A DNA stretch of 64,000 nt from UBA1351 sp964563505 (GTDB taxonomy: Bacteria > Bacillota > Clostridia > Lachnospirales > Vallitaleaceae), in the NCBI GenBank assembly GCA_964563505.1, contig CAZLXW010000010.1, positions 1 through 64,000 of the forward strand, in the 5' to 3' direction. Below the pieces are notes generated by a model. The model made no database searches, was not told the origin of the DNA, and worked only from the letters and a program-made list of their open reading frames with translations. Positions 23,994 to 32,072 of this stretch are shown one piece after another. Made by a program: the position numbers and the translations under genes. Every line of letters starts with the position of its first letter. The first letter of the stretch is position 1.

Positions 23994-24271
23994 CGAATAA
24001 ACCTTAATAGATAGGACTGCATTAATTGAAGAAAGATAAACGCAATTAAAGGAGAAATATCGAGAATCATTCCTCCTTTTCTTCCACCAAAAATAGAAGC
24101 ATCAATTAGCCTTCGTATAGGTGCTAAAATTGGCTCTGTCAGCGTATACAAGACTTCAATAAAAACATTATTCGGGTTTAACCTAAACCAAGATAGAATA
24201 ACCCTTAAAAACAAAATCATTTGCATGATATATAAAGCATAATAGATTGCTGTCAATAATAAATTGGTCAT
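23990..24271 (-). CDS. yggT: YggT/YlmG family membrane protein
   Basis: Small integral membrane protein of 93 residues with two hydrophobic segments and the family motif LRVILSWFRLNPNN, then LTEPILAPIRRLI and a C-terminal helix. Function is uncertain; it is linked to division and osmotic balance in other bacteria. It lies between sepF and ylmH as in Bacillus. Confidence 0.9.
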   Translation of the reverse strand: MTNLLLTAIYYALYIMQMILFLRVILSWFRLNPNNVFIEVLYTLTEPILAPIRRLIDASIFGGRKGGMILDISPLIAFIFLQLMQSYLLRFIR

Positions 24272-24317
24272 ATTCTGCCTCCTAATATTCTGTCATTTTA
24301 TGTCTCCATGCAAAGTA

Positions 24318-24794
24318 CTACTTGTCCCAACGGATAATCCCATTTGATTTTAATTCTTCTTGAAAGTCGCCAAGTATATCAACGTTTTCAGGAGCGATTA
24401 AAAAAATATTATTGGTTACACGTTGCATGTTACCATCAAGCGTATAACATGAGCCACTTACAAAATCCATAATACGTTGTGCAATCTCATGTTCTATATT
24501 CTCTAGGTTAATTATGCATGGTTTTTTTGATTTAATGTGATCACAAATTTCTTGAGCTTCATCATAAGAGGTCGGTTGCATAACAACAACTTCCATTTGA
24601 ATATTTGCCTGTAAATTCATGACTTTTGATTTACCTCCGGTGTAGGCTTTAAAATTACGTGGTTCTTCTTTTCTGACAGGTTGAGGAACTCCGGTAAATG
24701 TATTAAACTCATCACTATCTAAATCCATTTCCTGTTCATCTTCGTAATCATTTAATTTCATTATATCCATTACTTTATCAAATAGTTTTGCCAT
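24318..24794 (-). CDS. sepF: SepF, FtsZ-associated division protein
   Basis: An N-terminal amphipathic start (MAKLFDKVMDIMKL) for membrane binding, an acidic linker, then the DUF552 domain: VVMQPTSYDEAQEICDHIKS, CIINLENIEHEIAQRIMDF and GSCYTLDGNMQRVTNNIFLI. 158 residues. SepF polymerises and tethers FtsZ to the membrane. It is 22 bp downstream of yggS. Confidence 0.95.
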   Translation of the reverse strand: MAKLFDKVMDIMKLNDYEDEQEMDLDSDEFNTFTGVPQPVRKEEPRNFKAYTGGKSKVMNLQANIQMEVVVMQPTSYDEAQEICDHIKSKKPCIINLENIEHEIAQRIMDFVSGSCYTLDGNMQRVTNNIFLIAPENVDILGDFQEELKSNGIIRWDK

Positions 24795-24816
24795 AAGGTC
24801 ACCTTTCTATTTCCTT

Positions 24817-25521
24817 CTATGAATTATAATTTCGCTCTCCAAAAATTCCTGTGCCCACACGAATATGTGTAGCGCCTTCTTCTATGGCAATTTCATAATC
24901 TCCCGTCATTCCCATAGATAGAATACTCATATTAACATTATCAATGTTTTTACTTTTTATGTCAATAAGTAATTCGCCTAATTGTCTAAAAACAGAACGA
25001 TTCTCTTCCGGATTCTCTACATAAGGTGCAATGGTCATTAATCCTTTGATATGTAAATTGCTATAAGTGGCAATCTCTCGAACCGTTTGATCGACGTCGT
25101 TTAGCATAAACCCTTGTTTGCTGTCTTCTTCACTCACATTTACTTGTAATAGTATATTGACGTCACACGCATTTTTCTCAGCTTGTTTGCTTAACTGACG
25201 TGCAAGTTTTAATGAGTCGACAGAGTGAATTAATTCACATGTATTTAAAACATACTTTATCTTATTACTTTGTAGATGTCCAATCATATGCCATTTTACG
25301 GGATCAGTAATACTTTTTGTCTTGTCCCGAATTTCTTGGGGTTTATTTTCTCCAAAAGAAGTCATACCTAATTCAATGGCTATTTTAACCATTTCAATAG
25401 GTTTGGTTTTAGATACTGCAATTAAGGTGATTTCTTCCGGATTACGCCCACTTCGTTGACATGCATTTTCTATGTTACATAGAACTTGTTGATAGTTTTC
25501 TTCTAATTGTTTTTTTGTCAT
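24817..25521 (-). CDS. yggS: YggS/PLPBP, pyridoxal phosphate homeostasis protein
   Basis: Single-domain PLP-binding barrel, 234 residues. The Lys that binds PLP is in TLIAVSKTKP. HMIGHLQSNKIKYV, LLQVNVSEEDSKQGF and LSMGMTGDYEIAIEEGATHIR are family hallmarks. It buffers PLP and affects amino-acid metabolism; no enzyme activity is known. It is the counterpart of Bacillus YlmE. Confidence 0.95.
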   Translation of the reverse strand: MTKKQLEENYQQVLCNIENACQRSGRNPEEITLIAVSKTKPIEMVKIAIELGMTSFGENKPQEIRDKTKSITDPVKWHMIGHLQSNKIKYVLNTCELIHSVDSLKLARQLSKQAEKNACDVNILLQVNVSEEDSKQGFMLNDVDQTVREIATYSNLHIKGLMTIAPYVENPEENRSVFRQLGELLIDIKSKNIDNVNMSILSMGMTGDYEIAIEEGATHIRVGTGIFGERNYNS

Positions 25522-25535
25522 TTAAACACATCCTT

Positions 25536-27023
25536 TTATTTTAATGTTGTAAATTCTTCAATTCCACTGCTGTCTGCAACTATTTTATCATAAAGTCCAA
25601 CACTATAGCGTAATTGGGACTCAATAATTCTAAAATCCTTATCCTCATAAACTGTCTCAATACGTCTAAAATCTGTATACCCCTTATTTAAGACATAGAC
25701 ACCTTCAATTGTCATTGGATTTTCTAATGAATATGTATCTGTATCACTGACTGTTGCATTTGGATCAAGAACATATAATATGTTGTCAAATGTATTTAAT
25801 TTGATCTCTTGATCGATACTTCGCACGTACGAATATTCGCCATCAACGTAATACTCTTTTATATCAATGGGAATCAGTTCTTGTTGCGACGTATCTTCCT
25901 TGGAATAAATGCTTTTTTGTATTTGATAGCTGCCTTTATTATATTGTATAGCACTCTTAGGGAGTTTATATACATCTTTTGTCGTGATAGCATCATTCGG
26001 AATTTTTAATCCATCAAATTGATTATAAATAATTTTATAGTCGATTTTACGATCCGAAAAAAACAAATTAAAGTATCGATCCAATTCGTATACGGCAAAT
26101 ATCTTATCTCCATCACGATATGTACGGTGTACTCTAACATCGACACGTATATTTTTGGTTGGAAAGAAAATACTAACATATGAACGGTTTTCTAAATGCT
26201 TTTCACAATATGGATCGATTTCTGAAACTAGGTAATATAAATAATTATCGACAATTTTATATAATGGGTCTCCACCTGAAATGGATTGTTTTTTAGTAAT
26301 GTCAACACTTGTAATATCTCTAGCAAAAAGATTGGAATCAAAGGTGTCAATGGTGGCATCTTCAAATCCATCAATGGTGTAACTAATAACACCGCTTTTT
26401 TCCATTTTATAGTAGGTCCCGTTTTGGAGCTGTTTGTCTTGATTAGATTGGATTTTTTTTTGAATTTGATCAAAAAGATCTTGGTCTGTAATCAACACTG
26501 TTTGCGAAATGTCAAAAAGTGTTGTTTCAATATTATCTCTCGCAATTGAAGCGTAACTTAAATCATTACGTTTTTTTTCAACGACATAAGACCGTACTCG
26601 ATCTTTCAGAATACTATAATCGTCAATGGTGTATGTAGCCGCACGGTTTAGCTGATTTAAATGTTCATTAATCTGCTCATTAAGTATACGTTCCATCTCT
26701 GGATCTTGGTTGATAACACACACATATGTGTTCAAGCGAATCTTTTCACCTTCAGGTACAAAATATTTAATCGGTCCGGAATCATTACTATATACAATAT
26801 CTTCATTACGTAAGAAGACACCTTTAAATGATCCTTCGTTTAAAATCTCTCCGGATTCTGCATATACATAGTGAATGGCCTCTTTTGTCAGTGAGTGGTA
26901 TACAATAAACAATAAATAAGCCATTAAAATAACATAGACAATGACGACAAAATTTATATGTTTATTTGCTTTTTCTTCTCTCTTCTTTTTCTTTGCGCTA
27001 GCTTTATATCGATTGTTTTCCAT
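25536..27023 (-). CDS. HlyD-type membrane protein (efflux adaptor-like)
   Basis: The start at 27023 is set by AGAGGG just upstream; it overlaps the radical SAM gene by 20 bp. A basic N-terminus (KKKKREEK) leads into one membrane helix (about residues 26-46). The rest is outside the cell with a biotinyl-lipoyl/HlyD-like beta domain (GPIKYFVPEGEKIRLNTYVCVI) and a helical segment. Such proteins recur beside sepF-yggS in Clostridia with no transporter partner, so a division or envelope role is more likely than efflux. Confidence 0.75.
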   Translation of the reverse strand: MENNRYKASAKKKKREEKANKHINFVVIVYVILMAYLLFIVYHSLTKEAIHYVYAESGEILNEGSFKGVFLRNEDIVYSNDSGPIKYFVPEGEKIRLNTYVCVINQDPEMERILNEQINEHLNQLNRAATYTIDDYSILKDRVRSYVVEKKRNDLSYASIARDNIETTLFDISQTVLITDQDLFDQIQKKIQSNQDKQLQNGTYYKMEKSGVISYTIDGFEDATIDTFDSNLFARDITSVDITKKQSISGGDPLYKIVDNYLYYLVSEIDPYCEKHLENRSYVSIFFPTKNIRVDVRVHRTYRDGDKIFAVYELDRYFNLFFSDRKIDYKIIYNQFDGLKIPNDAITTKDVYKLPKSAIQYNKGSYQIQKSIYSKEDTSQQELIPIDIKEYYVDGEYSYVRSIDQEIKLNTFDNILYVLDPNATVSDTDTYSLENPMTIEGVYVLNKGYTDFRRIETVYEDKDFRIIESQLRYSVGLYDKIVADSSGIEEFTTLK

Positions 27024-27948
27024 ATCGTCCCTCTGAATAATACATTCCTTGTCTAAAATCATTTTCGGTTAATTGTTCGATAATCATATTATATACCTTC
27101 CACCAGCTTGTATCCCAATTTGAAAAAACAGAGTCATCTTCCGGTATTCTAGACACAAGTCTTGCGATGGCAATATCCGGATTTAAGTGTGTAATAAAGT
27201 ATATAACACGTTGAATGTAGTCATTTATATCACCTACTATGATTTTACCATCTAAATACTCTTTTTCATAGATACTATCTTTTGCAATGTATAAAGAATG
27301 TAATTTCACAGTGTCCGAATGTACCTCATTTATTAAATCCACCGTGTTTTTAACATCCTTTATTGATGTCCCCGGTAAATTCAAAATAAGATGGGTACAC
27401 AAGCTAAAACCAAAAGACTTAATACGCAATGCGGTTTCTTTATAATCTGTAACCGAGTGTCCACGATGAACCGATTCCAATACATCATCATTGGCAATTT
27501 GTAAACCTAATTCAAAGGTTATATGTATATGATTTTGTTCTTGTACCTTCTTTAGAGCGCGTAAATATTCATCCGGTAAGGTATCAGGACGTGTTGCGAT
27601 ATCAATTCCTTCCAAATCACATTCAATAGCTTCATTGACATAACTTAAAAACATTTCTATTGGCATATAGGTATTTGTATAGTTCTGAAAATAACCAATA
27701 AATTTTTTGGCCTTATATCGCTTCATCATTTTAAGGCGAGCTGCCTTGATTTGCTCTTTAACAGGAATCATATCTTCATGTGCTTCAAATCCCGTACCTT
27801 TCGCGCTACAAAAAGAACATCCTTTTCTTCCTTTACTCCCATCTCGATTGGGGCATGTCGACGGAATATTAATGGGACATTTATAGGTTTTTGCATGGTA
27901 TTTATTTGTAAGATATTCATTATATGAATAAAATCTAGGTTCTGACAT
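27004..27948 (-). CDS. TIGR01212-family radical SAM protein (YhcC-like)
   Basis: 314 residues with the cluster-binding Cys residues in CPNRDGSKGRKGCSFCSAKG, the family-specific spacing, followed by RPDTLPDEYL, LGLQIANDDVLESVHRGHS and HLILNLPGTS. Close to the Elp3-like part of the radical SAM superfamily. Substrate not established. First gene of the minus-strand ylm cluster; a divergent + strand gene begins at 28112. Confidence 0.9.
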   Translation of the reverse strand: MSEPRFYSYNEYLTNKYHAKTYKCPINIPSTCPNRDGSKGRKGCSFCSAKGTGFEAHEDMIPVKEQIKAARLKMMKRYKAKKFIGYFQNYTNTYMPIEMFLSYVNEAIECDLEGIDIATRPDTLPDEYLRALKKVQEQNHIHITFELGLQIANDDVLESVHRGHSVTDYKETALRIKSFGFSLCTHLILNLPGTSIKDVKNTVDLINEVHSDTVKLHSLYIAKDSIYEKEYLDGKIIVGDINDYIQRVIYFITHLNPDIAIARLVSRIPEDDSVFSNWDTSWWKVYNMIIEQLTENDFRQGMYYSEGRYGKQSI

Positions 27949-28111
27949 GATAACACTTCTTTCTCTGGTTGATCAAAGGATAACTTATTTAAGTCTAAAA
28001 CAAATAAACGAAAATATTTCGATTTATAAAAAGGATTTGTACATTTTTCATAGAATACATATATATACTAATCGATTAACCAGTCCATTTATTATTAAGG
28101 AGGAGATTACC

Positions 28112-28528
28112 ATGATACAAGTAATTCCAGGTGATACAGGTGAGGGAAAAACAAAAGAGCTAATCGAAGAAGCAAATTCAAAACTAAATGAAACAAATGG
28201 AAATATTGTTTATATTGATGCTGATAATACACATATGTATGATCTCAAGCATGAAATCCGATATATAAATATTTCTGAATTTCCGATTAATAATTATCAT
28301 GAGTTTTTTGGCTTTATGTGCGGTATCTTATCAGAAGATAACGATATTGATTATATCTTCGTTGACGGTCTATTACGGATGGCGCACCTCAATCAAATTG
28401 ATAATTCCGATGAATTGATTGAAAAGTTAAAATTGATTACGAATAAGTTTGGAGTAAAACTTGTTGCAAGTATTAATTGCAAGCAAAAGAACCTACCTCA
28501 ATTCCTTCAAGAATTTTCAATGGCTTAA
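28112..28528 (+). CDS. small P-loop protein (often labelled PilT-like)
   Basis: The start at 28112 follows AAGGAGGAG (28097-28105); upstream in-frame ATGs lack a ribosome binding site. The 138-residue protein begins with a Walker A, VIPGDTGEGKTKELIEE, has NIVYIDADN, and a Walker-B-like IDYIFVDGLLRMAH. It is found in many Clostridia under the name twitching-motility protein PilT, but it lacks the PilT hexamer domains and no pilus genes are near. It is the only + strand gene between 13.8 and 46.2 kb, and is closed by a strong terminator. Confidence 0.75.
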   Translation: MIQVIPGDTGEGKTKELIEEANSKLNETNGNIVYIDADNTHMYDLKHEIRYINISEFPINNYHEFFGFMCGILSEDNDIDYIFVDGLLRMAHLNQIDNSDELIEKLKLITNKFGVKLVASINCKQKNLPQFLQEFSMA

Positions 28529-28540
28529 TGCTGTTTGTAA

Positions 28541-28570
28541 AAAAGCTGGTGTCTAGTGACACCAGCTTTT
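28541..28570. terminator. bidirectional intrinsic terminator
   Basis: AAAAGCTGGTGTC, loop TAGT, then GACACCAGCTTTT: a perfect 13-bp stem flanked by A and T runs. It serves the convergent small P-loop gene (+) and mgsA (-). Confidence 0.9.
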
Positions 28571-28584
28571 ATTATACAATAAAA

Positions 28585-28980
28585 TCATCTTAATACATCG
28601 CGCCATTCAATATCTCCACGTTCAAGTGCTCGTATTAATAATTCTGCCGTTGCTAAATTTGTAGCAACTGGAATATTATGTATGTCACAGAGTCGAATCA
28701 AAGAGCCCATTTCCGGTTCATGTTCTTGGCGTGAAACAGGATCCCGTAAAAAAATCATTACATCAATTTGATTATGAGCAATTTGAGATCCTAATTGCTG
28801 AACCCCACCAAGATGTCCAGTTAAATATTTGTGTATATTTAAATTCGTCACTTCTTCAATTAACCGACCTGTCGTTCCCGTTGCATAAAGGTCATGTTTA
28901 TGCAATATATTCCTATACGCAATGCAAAAGTTTTGCATTAATTTTTTCTTGGTATCATGTGCTACTAATCCGATATTCAT
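28585..28980 (-). CDS. mgsA: methylglyoxal synthase
   Basis: Converts dihydroxyacetone phosphate to methylglyoxal and phosphate. The 131-residue protein has IGLVAHDTKKK, LYATGTTGRLI, GGVQQLGSQIA and the catalytic VMIFLRDPVSRQEHEPE. It is the last gene of the rodA-mgsA end of the shape operon, 9 bp after rodA, an arrangement also seen in other Clostridia. Confidence 0.95.
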   Translation of the reverse strand: MNIGLVAHDTKKKLMQNFCIAYRNILHKHDLYATGTTGRLIEEVTNLNIHKYLTGHLGGVQQLGSQIAHNQIDVMIFLRDPVSRQEHEPEMGSLIRLCDIHNIPVATNLATAELLIRALERGDIEWRDVLR

Positions 28981-28989
28981 AAGAACCCC

Positions 28990-30114
28990 CTATTTGTTAG
29001 TTTTTCGTTGGATACTTAAGTTAAGTATAAGACCTAACATAAGCATGTTACTCCATAATGCATTTAAACCATAACTAATGAATGGCAAGGGCAATCCAGT
29101 GTTTGGTACGATATTTGTTGTAACCCCAACATTAATAAATGTCTGAACTCCAATGATGGCAACAAAGCCTGCACACAAAAGTTGCCCCATTAAATCTTTA
29201 CTGTCTTTTGCAATATATAATACTCTTAACATCAAGGCTAAGAGCAATAACAATACAATAGAGCATCCAATGAACCCAAACTCTTCACCAATAATCGAGA
29301 AAATAAAATCCGTTTGTGATTCCGGCAAATAATTGTACTGATTAAGCTTACCATTATATATTCCTTTTCCGAACAATTGCCCGGAACCAATTCCTTGAAC
29401 GGAGTTTTGTGTTTGGAGAGCAATGGACAATTCATATTCCTCTGGGTTGATCATTGCCATAATTCGCCCCAATTGGTTATTGCTTAGCAATATTTGTTCG
29501 GGTTGTTGTATATACCATAATACACCAAATATCATAACAATTGCAATCCCTACAAGAATAAATATATAACGATATTTGATACCAGCGCAAAACAACATAA
29601 TAGCGAGTAAAAAAAGCAAAACAATCGCTGTAGATAAATCAGGTTGTTTACGAATAAGCATCACGGGTACAATGATTAAGATACTTGCACCGATCCACAC
29701 AAAAACTGAATTAACATGCTTTTGAAGTTTATCAAAATATTTTGCCAAAACAATGACCATGAAAAATTTAGAAAATTCACTAGGTTGAATGGTTATACTA
29801 CCAATCTCTATCCATCGAACAGCACCATTGACTTCTTTTCCAAACATTAATACGGCGACAAGTAAGCCAACGTTCACAAGGTAAATCGGAACAGCTAATT
29901 TTCCTAATAGATGATAATCAAAAAAAGAAAGAATAATCATCAAAACCAAGCCTATGAAAAAAGCTAATAGCTGTCTTTGCGAGTAATAATCTGTTCCTTC
30001 AATACTGTTAATCCGAGTTGCACTACCAATAACAAAATAACTCACTGTGATTAGTAAGAATAAGAGAATTATACTTAAAAAATCAAAGCGCTTGTAATTA
30101 TAACTACGAAACAT
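28990..30114 (-). CDS. rodA: RodA, SEDS peptidoglycan glycosyltransferase
   Basis: 374 residues with about ten membrane helices. SEDS motifs are RWIEIGSITIQPSEFSKFFM, KQPDLSTAIVLLFL, YNYLPESQTDFIFSIIGEEF (catalytic Asp region) and TGLPLPFISYGLNALWSNM. It polymerises glycan strands along the side wall with PBP2 (mrdA, four genes upstream). Confidence 0.9.
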   Translation of the reverse strand: MFRSYNYKRFDFLSIILLFLLITVSYFVIGSATRINSIEGTDYYSQRQLLAFFIGLVLMIILSFFDYHLLGKLAVPIYLVNVGLLVAVLMFGKEVNGAVRWIEIGSITIQPSEFSKFFMVIVLAKYFDKLQKHVNSVFVWIGASILIIVPVMLIRKQPDLSTAIVLLFLLAIMLFCAGIKYRYIFILVGIAIVMIFGVLWYIQQPEQILLSNNQLGRIMAMINPEEYELSIALQTQNSVQGIGSGQLFGKGIYNGKLNQYNYLPESQTDFIFSIIGEEFGFIGCSIVLLLLLALMLRVLYIAKDSKDLMGQLLCAGFVAIIGVQTFINVGVTTNIVPNTGLPLPFISYGLNALWSNMLMLGLILNLSIQRKTNK

Positions 30115-30123
30115 ATATTGCCT

Positions 30124-30393
30124 CTATCCTTTTGGCTTTTTAATATTGGTTATTGGTATATTTGCATAAAGAGCCGGTACAACATTTCCGGAGGTGTCTG
30201 AACGCGTGGAACCTACTTTTAATTCCAACTCACCTTCATCGAAATCCATATATTTGCTGATTGTTTGTAGAATATCAGCACGCATCATTTCTAATACGTC
30301 AGTTGAACAATTAACTCGATCATGAATTAAAACCAACTTCAAACGATCTTTTGCTACCGCCTTAGAGGTTTTCTTCCTTGAAAAAAATCCCAT
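30124..30393 (-). CDS. minE: MinE, topological factor for division site
   Basis: 89 residues: an N-terminal membrane-targeting and MinD-contact segment, then DRLKLVLIHDRVNCSTDVLE and the beta domain ending ANIPITNIKKP. It stimulates MinD ATPase. Presence of MinE together with DivIVA in one genome is a mixed Min type seen in some Clostridia. Confidence 0.9.
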   Translation of the reverse strand: MGFFSRKKTSKAVAKDRLKLVLIHDRVNCSTDVLEMMRADILQTISKYMDFDEGELELKVGSTRSDTSGNVVPALYANIPITNIKKPKG

Positions 30394-30405
30394 TATTCCA
30401 CCTTC

Positions 30406-31203
30406 CTAACCTTTCATTCCCATTATTGTTCGTAATTTACCAAAAAATCCTGTCGGACTTTCTAAATCTAAATAGGGCACTTCTTCACCGGTAATTCGTT
30501 TACACATATTAATATATGCCTTTCCAGGAATAGTGCTCTCGTTGGATACGATAGGATCACCTGTATTTGTTGAGATAACAATGTTTTCATCATCAGGCAT
30601 AATTCCTATTAAATCTATAGCTAAAATTTCAATAACATCATCAATACCCATCATATCTCCACGTTTAACCATATCATATCGTATGCGATTAACAACAAGT
30701 CGAATATCTCGAATTTCATTTGCTTCGAGTAATCCGATAATACGATCTGCGTCACGAATCGCCGAAACTTCCGGCGTTGTTACTACAATTGCTCGATCAG
30801 CTGCGGCAATGGCATTCTTAAAACCTTGCTCAATACCGGCGGGACAATCAATAATAATATAATCATAATCTTCTTTTAATGTTTGGCATAAATCTTTCAT
30901 TTGCTGGGGAGAAACGGCATCCTTATCCCGGGTTTGTGCTGCTGGAAGCAAATACAAGGTTGGATTTTTTTTGTCCTTTATCAGTCCTTGACTTATTTTA
31001 CAATTTCCTTCAATAACATCAATCAAATTGTATACAATTCTATTCTCGAGGCCCATGACAACATCAAGATTACGTAATCCGATATCAGCATCAATTAATA
31101 CAACTTTTTTTCCTAACATAGCTAATCCGGTTCCGATATTAGCACTCGTTGTTGTCTTACCAACACCGCCTTTTCCTGATGTGATTACAATAACTTCACT
31201 CAT
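30406..31203 (-). CDS. minD: MinD, septum-site ATPase
   Basis: Deviant Walker A GKGGVGKTTTSANIG, VLIDADIGLRNLDVVMGLEN, switch II YDYIIIDCPAGIEQGF, and a C-terminal amphipathic membrane helix (FFGKLRTIMGMKG). 265 residues. It recruits MinC to the membrane and is moved by MinE. Confidence 0.97.
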   Translation of the reverse strand: MSEVIVITSGKGGVGKTTTSANIGTGLAMLGKKVVLIDADIGLRNLDVVMGLENRIVYNLIDVIEGNCKISQGLIKDKKNPTLYLLPAAQTRDKDAVSPQQMKDLCQTLKEDYDYIIIDCPAGIEQGFKNAIAAADRAIVVTTPEVSAIRDADRIIGLLEANEIRDIRLVVNRIRYDMVKRGDMMGIDDVIEILAIDLIGIMPDDENIVISTNTGDPIVSNESTIPGKAYINMCKRITGEEVPYLDLESPTGFFGKLRTIMGMKG

Positions 31204-31221
31204 TTAATTCGCTCCTTCTAT

Positions 31222-31980
31222 CTAGTTTGTTTCATTTATTAAATCTCTATAGACTTGATTATGTATATTCTCGATAACGATACGTCCGTCTTCTTCATAT
31301 GCAATCTGAGCTTCACCAGACTTTGAACTCACATTAGGTTGATCAGATGCTCGGCCAATGGCATTACCGATTCTTAGTTGAATGGGATTCATGTCTAAAG
31401 CAAATACAAACCCCTTTTGCTGAGGATCAAGACCTGCTTGAACAACACCTTTTAATCGCCCTAAAACAATAACTTTACCGCCGGATTCTATTCTAGAACC
31501 ATTATTCACATCACCTAAAATAACAACATGACTTTTAGTAACAATTTGTTGTCCTGAACGAAGATTTGAGAAATGAAATATAATTTGTTCATCTTGCTCG
31601 CGGAACTTTTGTGCTTGAAGACGTAATTGTGATTCAAGTTGTTCAATATAATCTTTATAAGCCTTTATTTTAGGTTCAATTGAATCATTGGCAACTTTTT
31701 CGATACGCTCCTCAACACGGTCAAAATCAAATTCTTTATGAAGTGAACAAATTATTTGAAGATTTGTCTCATCAGATACTAATTGCGAGAGTTGATCTAT
31801 TTCCTTCGAAGTGAGTTTTTTTCCTTCAAAAGAGAGCACAACTTTGCTGTTGCCAAAAAAATTTTTGCCATCAATTAATTTCCGTTTTAGCTCCTCATAT
31901 ATCAAATCAAACGTTGATTGCTCATCGATATGTATTGATAATCCGAATTGATTCCCTTTGATTAGAATATTATCCTTCAT
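31222..31980 (-). CDS. minC: MinC, FtsZ assembly inhibitor
   Basis: 252 residues with an N-terminal FtsZ-inhibiting domain, a coiled linker rich in Glu/Lys (about 95-135) and the right-handed beta-helix C-domain VVILGDVNNGSRIESGGKVIVLGRLKG that dimerises and binds MinD. A TATAAT-like box lies upstream (32026-32031) in the 92-bp gap after mrdA. Confidence 0.92.
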   Translation of the reverse strand: MKDNILIKGNQFGLSIHIDEQSTFDLIYEELKRKLIDGKNFFGNSKVVLSFEGKKLTSKEIDQLSQLVSDETNLQIICSLHKEFDFDRVEERIEKVANDSIEPKIKAYKDYIEQLESQLRLQAQKFREQDEQIIFHFSNLRSGQQIVTKSHVVILGDVNNGSRIESGGKVIVLGRLKGVVQAGLDPQQKGFVFALDMNPIQLRIGNAIGRASDQPNVSSKSGEAQIAYEEDGRIVIENIHNQVYRDLINETN

Positions 31981-32072
31981 AAATTACCTCGTTTTTTTTG
32001 CTAAGGTGTTTATACCTTATTTCATATTATACATAAAAACAAAAACAATGTATAGATAAATCTTAAAATGTT

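Noticed and set aside
25809..26549. Small + strand ORFs inside the HlyD-like gene
   Set aside because: They overlap a well-supported minus-strand gene, lack ribosome binding sites and show no family motifs; they are antisense shadows.
28112..28528. PilT twitching-motility ATPase
   Set aside because: Only a Walker A and a Walker-B-like segment are present in 138 residues; the PilT-specific boxes and any pilus genes are missing.
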